Made by a program: the position numbers and the translations under genes. DNA of 23,766 bases from Lentihominibacter faecis (GTDB taxonomy: Bacteria; Bacillota; Clostridia; Peptostreptococcales; Anaerovoracaceae): positions 1 to 23,766 of the forward strand of contig NZ_JACRWC010000072.1 in the NCBI RefSeq assembly GCF_014306095.1, given 5' to 3'. The notes under the pieces were generated by a model, which was not told the origin of the DNA, did not search any database, and worked only from the letters and a program-made list of their open reading frames with translations. Below, one piece after another: positions 1 through 7,348 of the stretch (positions within the stretch are counted from its first letter, which is position 1; every line of letters begins with the position of its first letter).

Positions 1-2
1 CC

Positions 3-36
3 GTCTCGTGGGCTCGGAGATGTGTATAAGAGACAG
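3..36 (+). other. Nextera Read-2 adapter plus Tn5 mosaic end (library artefact)
   Basis: The bases end with the 19-bp Tn5 mosaic end AGATGTGTATAAGAGACAG (18-36), preceded by GTCTCGTGGGCTCGG, which is the Illumina Nextera Read-2 transposase adapter. This is sequencing-library DNA, not organism sequence. Genomic sequence therefore starts at 37 and the first gene is truncated by fragmentation, not by mutation. Confidence 0.98.
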
Positions 37-761
37 CCAGAAAGATAAATATTGGCTTCAATAACCACTTCCAGTGCCTTTGTAACAACCTGATTCTGTA
101 CCGCCTTATACGCTGCTTTCCCATTTTTCATAATGATGTCATAGCATAACTGCGCTAAAGTTTCAGCTATTTTCGTCGCCTTCCCGCCACCGTAGTTTTC
201 TAAATCCGAAGCAATGCAGGCTCTGGATTCAAACTTCGTCGAAATACCATCCCCCATTCCTGCAGCCAACATCCGAGCCGGAGCTTCACTGATTACTTTA
301 CTATCAACAATAACCAAATTAGGATTTTCTCTATGAGTCATAAAAGAATCCAGTTCATGATTCTCATTATATACCACAGATAGTCTGGAACACGGTGCAT
401 CCTGTGCCGCGCTGGTAGGTACAATAGCTAATGGTAATCCCGTTTTTGTCGCCACCCCTTTCGAAGTATCTAAGACTTTACCACCACCAACACCAACTAT
501 GATATTACTTGCGGTTGACTTCGCCAAATCAGCAATCCGCTCTATTTCCTTATAGGTACATTCTCCGCTGGATATAACATATTCTATTTCCACGTCATGC
601 ACCTCAATATTTACATCCAAATTTGATTTAAACTTGTCTAATAAAAATTGATCCGTAATAAGCAGCATTTTCTTTCCATACTCTTTGGTGTACTTTCCAA
701 GATTTGAAAGTTCTCCGCTTCCCTGAATATATTTTCCGGGTGAACTGAATAATACGCTCAT
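37..761 (-). CDS. gldA: Glycerol/diol dehydrogenase, GldA-type iron-containing ADH family (3' end cut off)
   Basis: NAD-dependent oxidation of glycerol or related vicinal diols (1,2-propanediol, 2,3-butanediol) to hydroxyketones is the family activity. The visible 241 residues match the GldA N-terminal Rossmann-like domain: SPGKYIQG near residue 8, the nucleotide loop GVGGGKVLDT at 90-99, PTSAAQDAPCS at 115-125, and the first part of the helical domain with GMGDGIS, whose Asp171 is the first metal ligand. The two metal-binding histidines lie in the missing C-terminal third. The start at 761 is chosen from a strong AAGGAAGGAG site just upstream. It has its own promoter (TTGTAA-17-TATAAT), so it is probably a separate unit downstream of the aldehyde dehydrogenase. 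In this setting it could supply or consume a ketol for the E1-E2-E3 complex; that link is inference. Confidence 0.9.
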
Positions 762-792
762 ACTGTTTACTCCTTCCTTGAATAGCAGATTT

Positions 793-821
793 ATTATATA
801 TTATCATAATCCTTTTTACAA
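793..821 (-). promoter_or_regulatory. Predicted sigma-A promoter for gldA
   Basis: On the minus strand there is a -35 TTGTAA (821-816), a 17-base spacer and a perfect -10 TATAAT (798-793), about 30 bases upstream of the gldA start. The surrounding 780-840 stretch is very AT-rich. Confidence 0.7.
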
Positions 822-897
822 TACTTATACTTATTAAAACATTTACAGTTGCACGCACAATACACTCTTATTGTTCACAGTATGCATCAGCCGAAAA

Positions 898-985
898 CAA
901 AAAGAACACCCCGTATCGAGATGTTCGCAAGATATCAATGATATTCTAATAGTTACAGTTAGTTACACGCAGGATGTTCTTTTTG
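898..985 (-). terminator. Long-loop inverted repeat downstream of the mutase/dehydrogenase operon, probable terminator
   Basis: The arms CAAAAAGAACATCC (985-972, minus) and GGGTGTTCTTTTTG (911-898, minus) pair over 14 bp with one G-U, of which 11 bp are a perfect inverted repeat. They enclose about 60 bases. On the minus strand the second arm runs straight into TTTTC, as expected for an intrinsic terminator of the operon ending at 1017, although the loop is unusually long. An invertible or regulatory element is an alternative reading. Confidence 0.5.
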
Positions 986-1016
986 CTTAGATTGTTACTA
1001 CCATTTAAGGAGATTC

Positions 1017-2501
1017 TTATTCGTTTTCATACCAGCCTACAGGACCTGGATTCAGCGCGATATTGATCTGCTTTACTTCCTGGTATTCTTCCAAGCCGTA
1101 AGTGCCCAACGCACGTCCGATACCGCTCATCTTATAGCCACCCCACGGAGCTTCATTGAATGCCGGCTGGTTGCAGTTGATCCACATGATTCCGGCTCTG
1201 ATCTCCTTCGTTACACGCAGAGATCTGGCGCCATCTGTCGTAAATACCATGCCTGCCAGTCCGTAAGGAGTATCGTTGGCCATAGCGATTGCTTCTTCTT
1301 CTGTCTTGAATGTTTGGATTGTTACAACAGGTCCGAAGATTTCTTCCTTCACAATGGTCATATCCGGTGTGCAGTTATCGAAGATCGTCGGTCTGATATA
1401 GAAGCCCTTGGCACATTCTCCTTCTGCATATCTTTCACCGCCAGTTACCAGTGTAGCGCCTTCTGCCTTGCCCTTTTCAATGTAGGACATAATAGTGTTG
1501 AACTGTTCTTCCGATACGATGGACCCCATATCCGGATTCTTCAGTGGATCGCCGATAGTCATCGCTTCTGCCTTAGCCTTGAATCTCTTCAAGAACTCAT
1601 CCTTGATGCTTTCTTCGATGATGATACGGCTTCCTGCAGAGCATACTTCTCCCTGGTTATAGAATACACCGATCATGGACCATTCCACTGCGCAGTCCAG
1701 GTCTGCATCTGCAAAGATCACGTTAGGGGACTTGCCGCCCAGTTCCAGGCTGACCTTTTTCACTGTTCCAGCTGCTTTTCTCATAATGTCCTGACCAACT
1801 GCCGTGCTTCCTGTAAAGGAAACCATATCCACTTTTTCGCTTTCAGAAAGCTCTGTACCCAGAACACTTCCGGATCCCATTACCAGGTTTACAGTGCCCT
1901 TTGGCAGTCCAACTTCCTCGAAGATCTCAAACATCTTGATGGCGGACAGCACGCTTACTGTAGGCGGCTTGTAGATAACCGTATTTCCTGCAGCCAGACA
2001 TGGAGCCAGCTTGTTAGCGCCCATCAGCAGCGGGTAGTTCCAAGGTGTGATCAGCGCGCATACGCCGATCGGCTCATGAATGCTGTAGCAGTGCATATCG
2101 CCGAAGCCCTTGTTTACTTCGTATGCGCCGCCGTGCGGAGCCTTCATCAGCCCTGCATAGTATCTGTAGCAGTAGATAGTATCATCTACGTCAGCTTCTG
2201 CTTCTCTGAGCGGCTTGCCCATATCGATGCTGTCCAGCATTGCCAGTTCATCCTTGTACTTGGCAACTGTATCAGCGATCTTCAGCATCATGTCGCTTCT
2301 TTCCTGGGCATCCATATCTCTCCATTCTCTTGTTTCATAGAATGCAGTATAAGCAGCGTCGATAGCAGCTTTTGTATCTTCTAAGCTGCTCTGGCAAACT
2401 TCTGCGTTTACAGCTCCTGTTGCCGGGTTTACCGACTGAAATGTTTTACCGGAAGTGCCTTCGATCCACTCACCGTTGATATACATTTTTTTCTTATCCA
2501 T
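1017..2501 (-). CDS. NAD(P)-dependent aldehyde dehydrogenase
   Basis: Oxidises an aldehyde to the carboxylate with NAD(P)+. The 494-aa length is typical of the ALDH superfamily (betaine-aldehyde-dehydrogenase-like branch). Visible residues: oxyanion Asn155 in TPWNYP, cofactor-contacting Lys178 in YKPP, the FTGS loop at 229-232, general base Glu253 in LELGGKSPN, and catalytic Cys287 in NQGEVCSAGSR. A GGAGGAAT ribosome site precedes the start, 21 bases after the E2 stop, so it is the last gene of the eight-gene operon. In acetoin-type cleavage one product is an aldehyde, and an ALDH here could oxidise it; this role is inferred from position. The substrate cannot be read from sequence. No defects are seen. 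Confidence 0.95.
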   Translation of the reverse strand: MDKKKMYINGEWIEGTSGKTFQSVNPATGAVNAEVCQSSLEDTKAAIDAAYTAFYETREWRDMDAQERSDMMLKIADTVAKYKDELAMLDSIDMGKPLREAEADVDDTIYCYRYYAGLMKAPHGGAYEVNKGFGDMHCYSIHEPIGVCALITPWNYPLLMGANKLAPCLAAGNTVIYKPPTVSVLSAIKMFEIFEEVGLPKGTVNLVMGSGSVLGTELSESEKVDMVSFTGSTAVGQDIMRKAAGTVKKVSLELGGKSPNVIFADADLDCAVEWSMIGVFYNQGEVCSAGSRIIIEESIKDEFLKRFKAKAEAMTIGDPLKNPDMGSIVSEEQFNTIMSYIEKGKAEGATLVTGGERYAEGECAKGFYIRPTIFDNCTPDMTIVKEEIFGPVVTIQTFKTEEEAIAMANDTPYGLAGMVFTTDGARSLRVTKEIRAGIMWINCNQPAFNEAPWGGYKMSGIGRALGTYGLEEYQEVKQINIALNPGPVGWYENE

Positions 2502-2522
2502 TTTGATTCCTCCATGATCTCT

Positions 2523-3194
2523 TTAGAGATTTTCCAGAATTTCTTTTACTTTAGAGATGTATTTTGCTGCATAAGCACCATCGATTACACGATGATCCGC
2601 CACAAAATTCAGGTTCATCTTAGGTTTTATTACAATATTACCATCTTCCACTACAGGAGTGTCCACGATTTTGTTTACACCCAGGATCGCCACCTCCGGC
2701 AGATTGATGATTGGAGAGAAGTTCTCGATTCCCATCATGCCCAGATTGGAAATGGTGAAGGTCGCACCTGTGATATCATCCATATCCAACTTATTGTGTC
2801 TTGCCTTGTAAACCAGTTCGTTAGTTTCTTCTGCAATCTGCTTCAGATCTTTATTGCCCACATTCTTTGTGCTAGGAACAATAAGACCTCTTTCTATTGC
2901 AACAGCCAGTCCTATATTGATTTCATCGTGGATTTCAATACCTTCTTCTGTGAAGCTGGAGTTTACATATTCGTATTCTGCCATAGCATCTGCACAAGCC
3001 TTCATCAGAATATGGTTTGCCGTCACTTTCTTAGCTTTATCTTCATTTCCCTCATTCATTTTTTTAATCAGAGCAAGGGTCTTCGTCATATCTACACTCA
3101 ACGTATATACAACACGCGGAGCTGTATTCCAGCTTTCGCTCATTCTCTGAGCGATGAGCTTCCGTATTCCTGTCAGTTTTACTGTCTTTCCCAT
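2523..3194 (-). CDS. 2-oxo acid dehydrogenase E2 acyltransferase, catalytic domain only
   Basis: Transfers an acyl group from reduced lipoyl-lysine to CoA. The 223-aa product is only the C-terminal catalytic domain of an E2: it opens with the typical domain start TGIRKLIAQRMSES and ends with the active-site motif DHRVIDG (His201, Asp205). The usual N-terminal lipoyl domain and peripheral-subunit-binding domain are both missing. A separate lipoyl protein is encoded on the other side of the mutase gene (5028-5294), so the E2 is split. The ATG at 3194 is chosen because AAAAGGAG lies just upstream; a longer frame reaching 3233 would overlap the mutase end and adds non-homologous residues. The residues are intact, so this is a compact functional enzyme rather than a fragment. 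Confidence 0.9.
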   Translation of the reverse strand: MGKTVKLTGIRKLIAQRMSESWNTAPRVVYTLSVDMTKTLALIKKMNEGNEDKAKKVTANHILMKACADAMAEYEYVNSSFTEEGIEIHDEINIGLAVAIERGLIVPSTKNVGNKDLKQIAEETNELVYKARHNKLDMDDITGATFTISNLGMMGIENFSPIINLPEVAILGVNKIVDTPVVEDGNIVIKPKMNLNFVADHRVIDGAYAAKYISKVKEILENL

Positions 3195-3213
3195 GATTTT
3201 CTCCTTTTCTCGG

Positions 3214-4995
3214 TTAATCCTCCTGATGTGCAAGTGCTATCGCCAGTTCTTCTACCGAAGAAGTCGTATGCAAACCCATTTCCTCGATATACTCGGTTAC
3301 ATCTACCGGGACTTCATCATCTTCATGCAGGAAACTGGTAAGTGCTCCACCAAGGTAGAAATTATATTCCCGACCTCTTTCTTCTGCCAGCTTTTTCAGC
3401 AGTCTGGCATAGGGCAGTGCCTGACCGTTGTGCAGGCTGATTCCAATATTCTTGATTCCATGTTCATCTGCAAGGTCCAGCACATCGATGGCATCCATGG
3501 AATTTCCGCCATAAAGGACATCGGCTCCCAGTTCTTCCAGCACACGGCTCATAACATACAGACCGAAATAATGCAGATCTCCCGAAACGATACATACGCG
3601 TTTTCCCTTCAGTTTTTCTTCGCACGCAGTACCTTTCAGTTTATCAATAATTCCCAGAGACATATTCTCCGAAACCGACCAGAGTGCCGCAGGAAGCATC
3701 GGTTCCACACGATCCTTGCCATCCTGTACAACAGATGGATGAAACAGCTGCTCGAACTTGGTCGGATCCATCTTCTTCAGCACAACCATCATTTCGATTG
3801 GATTGGTGATATCGATCCCTGCTTCTTCCATACCGTTCATGAAGTTCTGGAACATGATTTCCGAATACTCTTTGATCTTATCCCGGGTTTCTTCTACGAT
3901 CGTCCAGTCCATCATCTGTTCAAAATATGGAGCCGCTTCATCTGTTCTCTGACAGGCTCCGGTCATATCCAGCATTTCGGGAACCGTAGGAATCGCAACC
4001 TTTTCGGAAATAGGCACTGATAAGAAGGACCCTCCCGTCTTGAACTTCCGTTCCACCAGGTTCAGCATCAATGCCTCCGGAATCTGGAAGCCGTAGTTGG
4101 AATGCAGATGATGATCCCAGTGATCCACTGTGTTCGGGTAAATAAACTCGATTCCCGGCTGATCATCCAGACGGAATGTATCACTGGCTGCCAGCCACAT
4201 GGCTGCTTTATGAATCAGGTTGCTTGTCAGATTCCCGAAGCTGAATGCGTAACGCGCTTTGCACAAATCCGTTACAACATACCGTTCCCACTTGGCCCAT
4301 GCGAGATATGATGTAAGATCCATACAGTATGCCGGCAAACTATCATCCTGATTGGAGTTTACAATGATCTGATCGTCCCACTTGGAAGCAACAATTCCAA
4401 GTGCTTTAACATTTTCGTTCATGTTCCACACTTCATCCGGGCATCCCGGTGCCACCTGCTGGAACATCCCGAACATTCCCTGGTATCTGCTTCCTGCCTT
4501 CAGCGCATTGATGGTCGTCTCCACCGCATTCGGGTATCCAAGGTGATTATCTGCAAAAATCGCTTCAATGGTAGACGCCTGCGTGATTGCAGTCCAGTCC
4601 GAAAGTTCATTCAGGTCAAATCCCAGAGCCGTCGGAACACCATCTCTTTTGTCCTTCGGCGTTCCGACAATGTTCTTAGGGAGCTGATGAGCAAAGCTGA
4701 TGCGAAGTCCTGTTTCTTCGTTGAATTTTTCAGCTTCCCGGAGTCCTGCCGCTTCGTCTTCTACAGAAGCAAGCCCCATGTTGATCTGATAGGTCAGTTT
4801 CCCTTGGGCTGCCTGCTGAAGGCGGTACTCCGCATCGCTCTTTACCCCATATTTCTTCATGAATGGAGTTTCCATAATTTCAATGCCCTGACCGATTTTA
4901 TAACCTTCCTCCCAGGAAGCCTTCCAGTCAGGAATGTCCTTCGGAATGAGGCTCGCAAGATATTCTCGATTGGTTTGGTCTAAAACTTTACTCAT
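3214..4995 (-). CDS. Adenosylcobalamin-dependent mutase with C-terminal B12-binding domain
   Basis: The C-terminal part (about 463-593) is a base-off/His-on cobalamin-binding Rossmann domain. SGDLHYFG carries the DxHxxG motif (Asp473, His475, Gly478), followed by ISLHNG near 520 and LGGAL near 548, the usual second and third cobalamin-contact loops. Residues 1-440 are then expected to form the TIM-barrel substrate domain of a carbon-skeleton mutase. Single-chain size and C-terminal B12 domain resemble 2-methyleneglutarate mutase (about 600 aa, family knowledge) rather than two-subunit glutamate mutase. I see no other gene of the nicotinate fermentation pathway, so the substrate is probably different. 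The gene sits between the lipoyl-domain gene and the E2 catalytic gene, in the same orientation and with a 33-base gap to its upstream neighbour, so co-expression with the dehydrogenase complex is likely. An aminomutase is less likely but not excluded. Confidence 0.85.
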   Translation of the reverse strand: MSKVLDQTNREYLASLIPKDIPDWKASWEEGYKIGQGIEIMETPFMKKYGVKSDAEYRLQQAAQGKLTYQINMGLASVEDEAAGLREAEKFNEETGLRISFAHQLPKNIVGTPKDKRDGVPTALGFDLNELSDWTAITQASTIEAIFADNHLGYPNAVETTINALKAGSRYQGMFGMFQQVAPGCPDEVWNMNENVKALGIVASKWDDQIIVNSNQDDSLPAYCMDLTSYLAWAKWERYVVTDLCKARYAFSFGNLTSNLIHKAAMWLAASDTFRLDDQPGIEFIYPNTVDHWDHHLHSNYGFQIPEALMLNLVERKFKTGGSFLSVPISEKVAIPTVPEMLDMTGACQRTDEAAPYFEQMMDWTIVEETRDKIKEYSEIMFQNFMNGMEEAGIDITNPIEMMVVLKKMDPTKFEQLFHPSVVQDGKDRVEPMLPAALWSVSENMSLGIIDKLKGTACEEKLKGKRVCIVSGDLHYFGLYVMSRVLEELGADVLYGGNSMDAIDVLDLADEHGIKNIGISLHNGQALPYARLLKKLAEERGREYNFYLGGALTSFLHEDDEVPVDVTEYIEEMGLHTTSSVEELAIALAHQED

Positions 4996-5027
4996 CTCTT
5001 TTAGCCTTTCTGTTTTTTCTGTTTCAA

Positions 5028-5294
5028 CTACTTTAAAAGATCAGAGTAGTCTTCTCCTTCTTCGCCGATTACAGCTACCGGAGTCTGGCAAGGCACTGTG
5101 GATCCTTCTTCTACCAGAATCTTCAGGATCGTTCCGTCTTCATAGGATTCAATTTCATTGGACAGCTTATCTGTTTCCACTTCAAAGATTGCATCGCCTT
5201 CTTCTACGGTATCACCTTCTTTTACGATCCAGTTTGTTAAAGTACCTTCTGTCATAGTTGCGCCCATCTTAGGCATTTTGATTAATGTAGCCAT
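5028..5294 (-). CDS. Free-standing lipoyl-domain carrier protein
   Basis: An 88-aa single biotinyl/lipoyl domain. The fold signature is complete: MPKMGATMTEGT at 7-18, VKEGDTVEEGD at 24-34, and the attachment hairpin EVETDKLSNE with modifiable Lys43. EGSTVPCQTPVAVIG closes the domain. The sequence around Lys43 (ETDK) is that of E2 lipoyl domains, not of glycine-cleavage H protein or biotin carriers (AMKM). It should be the swinging arm for the E1 at 5342-7316 and the E2 core at 2523-3194, carried as a separate protein. A good AAGGAG site precedes the start. The lipoate ligase at 14952-15935 is the natural modifying enzyme in this window. Confidence 0.93.
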   Translation of the reverse strand: MATLIKMPKMGATMTEGTLTNWIVKEGDTVEEGDAIFEVETDKLSNEIESYEDGTILKILVEEGSTVPCQTPVAVIGEEGEDYSDLLK

Positions 5295-5341
5295 TGTTGT
5301 ATTCTCCTTTTCTTATCTAATTTTATTTTAATTAATTTAAG

Positions 5342-6313
5342 TTACAGAACAGATTTGATCGCATCTACGATATATGCTGTCTGCGGCAGCATATAATCTT
5401 CCAGCGGCTGCGAGAACGGAACCGGAGTATCCAGCGCGCCTACTCTTACAATAGGCTTCTTCAGGCATTCGAATCTGTCTTCTGCGATTCTTGCTGCCAG
5501 TTCTCCGGACCATGCACCACGTTTGCATTCTTCTGTTGCGATTACGATCTTACCTGTCTTTTCTACAGAACCGTAGATCATTTCCTTATCCAGCGGATAC
5601 AGACATCTAGGGTCGATTACTTCTACGCTCACACCTTCTTTTTCCAGCTGTTCAGCAGCTTCCTTCGCTTTACCCACCTGCACACCTGTTGCAACTACGG
5701 TAACATCTTTACCTTCCTTAACGATCTTGCCTTTTCCTAATGGAATCGGATCGAAATCGTCAGTAACCTCACCCTTTACTCCATACAGAGTCTGGTGTTC
5801 AAAGAATACTACCGGGTTATCATCACGAATTGCAGAAATCAGCAGTCCCTTTGCATCCTGCGGGTTAGACGGATACACCACCTTCAGCCCCGGAATATGT
5901 GCGATCATCGCTTCGATACTCTGGGAGTGCTGTGCCGCACCTGTTACGTAACCTCCGCATGCACATCTTACCGTCATAGGAACCTGTACTCTGCCTCCAT
6001 ACATGTAACGGAACTTGGCAGCCTGGTTCATCAGCTGATCCATGCAGCATCCGAGGAAGTCATCGTACATGATCTCTGCAATCGGTCTCATCCCTGTTAC
6101 TGCTGCGCCTGCACTGGAACCCATAATTGCCATTTCAGAAATCGGAGTGTCTCTGACACGCAGCGGACCAAATTCATCATACAGTCCAGCAGTAGCGCCA
6201 AAACTTCCGCCATAAATACCTACGTCTTCGCCAAGGATATATACATTTTCATCTCTCTGCATTTCATTTCTGATTGCAGATGCGATAGCTTCCGAGAAAA
6301 AAATTTCTTTCAT
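5342..6313 (-). CDS. Thiamine-diphosphate-dependent dehydrogenase E1 beta subunit (AcoB-like)
   Basis: Beta subunit of a heterotetrameric E1 that cleaves or decarboxylates a 2-oxo acid or an acetoin-like ketol and passes the acyl unit to lipoyl-lysine. The 323-aa length is standard. Visible: LGEDVGIYGG at 27-36, DTPISE with Glu60 (which activates the thiamine ring), GMRPIAEIM, and the active-site His129 in AAQHSQS. The transketolase C-terminal domain follows from about 190. The sequence is close to acetoin dehydrogenase AcoB and to actual pyruvate dehydrogenase beta subunits; the two are hard to separate by eye. It starts one base after the E1 alpha stop, so the subunits are translationally coupled. 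Confidence 0.93.
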   Translation of the reverse strand: MKEIFFSEAIASAIRNEMQRDENVYILGEDVGIYGGSFGATAGLYDEFGPLRVRDTPISEMAIMGSSAGAAVTGMRPIAEIMYDDFLGCCMDQLMNQAAKFRYMYGGRVQVPMTVRCACGGYVTGAAQHSQSIEAMIAHIPGLKVVYPSNPQDAKGLLISAIRDDNPVVFFEHQTLYGVKGEVTDDFDPIPLGKGKIVKEGKDVTVVATGVQVGKAKEAAEQLEKEGVSVEVIDPRCLYPLDKEMIYGSVEKTGKIVIATEECKRGAWSGELAARIAEDRFECLKKPIVRVGALDTPVPFSQPLEDYMLPQTAYIVDAIKSVL

Positions 6314-6314
6314 C

Positions 6315-7316
6315 TTATCTTCCCTCCTCTACGATATCAGTGTAAACGTCCTGTACTGCTGTTTCCGGAGCCGGGAACGGACTCTCTTCTGCAAATTTCA
6401 GAGCAGCTTTTACTTCATTTCTGGCTTCCTTCGCGATCGCCTTCAGCTGATCGTCATCTGCCAGCTTCATAAACTTCAGATAAGTCTCATGCAGCTTGAT
6501 CGGGCACTTTTCCTTCCATACTGCCAGTTCATCCGGAAGTCTGTAGTTGTCTGTATCCCCTACGAAGTGAGTATCCCATCTATATGTATTGCATTCCAGA
6601 AATACCGGTCCGTTGCCTTCTCTGGCATATGCGATAGCTTCCTTGGCACGGTCATAAACCTCATTGACATTATTGCCATCTACAACCATCGCCTTCATGC
6701 CGTATGCCAGCGCTCTGTCAGCAACCGTCTTACAGTTCATGCTCGGGTTTGTATAGGAAGAATCTCTTCTGCATGCAGTACTGATTCCATATCCATTGTT
6801 TTCACAAACGAATACTACCGGCAGCTTCCATACGCTTGCCAGGTTCATAGCTTCATGGAATGTACCTGTTCCTGTAGAACCATCTCCGAAGAAGCATACG
6901 CATACCGCACCGTTCTGTTTCATCTGCGCTGTGATTCCTGCGCCACATGCCAGCGTAAATCCGCCGCCTACAATACCGTTAGCACCCAGAACACCGATCT
7001 CTGTATCCGTGATATGCATGGAACCACCTTTACCGTGACAATAGCCCGTTTCTCTGCCGCAAAGTTCTGCCATCATTCTGTTCAGATCAGCTCCCTTTGC
7101 AATAATATGTCCATGTCCTCTGTGTGTACTTGTGATATAGTCTGTCTTCTCAAGGTTCATACACACGCCGGTAGCAACAGCTTCCTCGCCTGTGTACAGG
7201 TGAATAAAGCCCTGTACGACACCTTCCGAGAAACTTCTGGATGCCTGTTTTTCAAAGTTTCTGATTTTCTGCATTGTCTTATATGCTTCCAATGCTCTTT
7301 CTTTTGGAATTGCCAT
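6315..7316 (-). CDS. Thiamine-diphosphate-dependent dehydrogenase E1 alpha subunit (AcoA-like)
   Basis: Alpha subunit carrying the thiamine diphosphate. The TPP motif is intact: GDGSTGTGTFHEA starting at 144 and ending in ENNGYGIST with Asn173-Asn174. The stretch AKGADLNRMMAELCGRETGY followed by GKGGSMHI is characteristic of the acetoin dehydrogenase AcoA group and its close PdhA relatives. The length of 333 aa fits. The expected two-subunit partner follows after one base. Operon order E3, HyuA-like, E1 alpha, E1 beta, lipoyl, mutase, E2, ALDH differs from a normal aco or pdh operon. Acetoin or a related hydroxyketone is the best guess for substrate class, but the mutase next door suggests an unusual acceptor chain. 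Confidence 0.93.
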   Translation of the reverse strand: MAIPKERALEAYKTMQKIRNFEKQASRSFSEGVVQGFIHLYTGEEAVATGVCMNLEKTDYITSTHRGHGHIIAKGADLNRMMAELCGRETGYCHGKGGSMHITDTEIGVLGANGIVGGGFTLACGAGITAQMKQNGAVCVCFFGDGSTGTGTFHEAMNLASVWKLPVVFVCENNGYGISTACRRDSSYTNPSMNCKTVADRALAYGMKAMVVDGNNVNEVYDRAKEAIAYAREGNGPVFLECNTYRWDTHFVGDTDNYRLPDELAVWKEKCPIKLHETYLKFMKLADDDQLKAIAKEARNEVKAALKFAEESPFPAPETAVQDVYTDIVEEGR

Positions 7317-7348
7317 TACATTTCCTCCTTCTTTTCAACAATTCGATT

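Noticed and set aside
1314..2384. Long plus-strand reading frame of 356 codons
   Set aside because: It lies wholly antisense to the aldehyde dehydrogenase, has no ribosome site and reads Cys/His/Ser-rich like other shadow frames; the minus-strand gene has all ALDH motifs.
3154..4020. Plus-strand frame of 288 codons, and similar frames opposite the operon genes
   Set aside because: Antisense shadows of the mutase, E1 and HyuA-like genes; no start signals and no family features.
3214..4995. 2-methyleneglutarate mutase of the nicotinate fermentation pathway
   Set aside because: The protein layout is similar, but none of the accompanying nicotinate-pathway genes is present and the operon is a 2-oxo-acid/ketol dehydrogenase set, so I do not name it as MgM.
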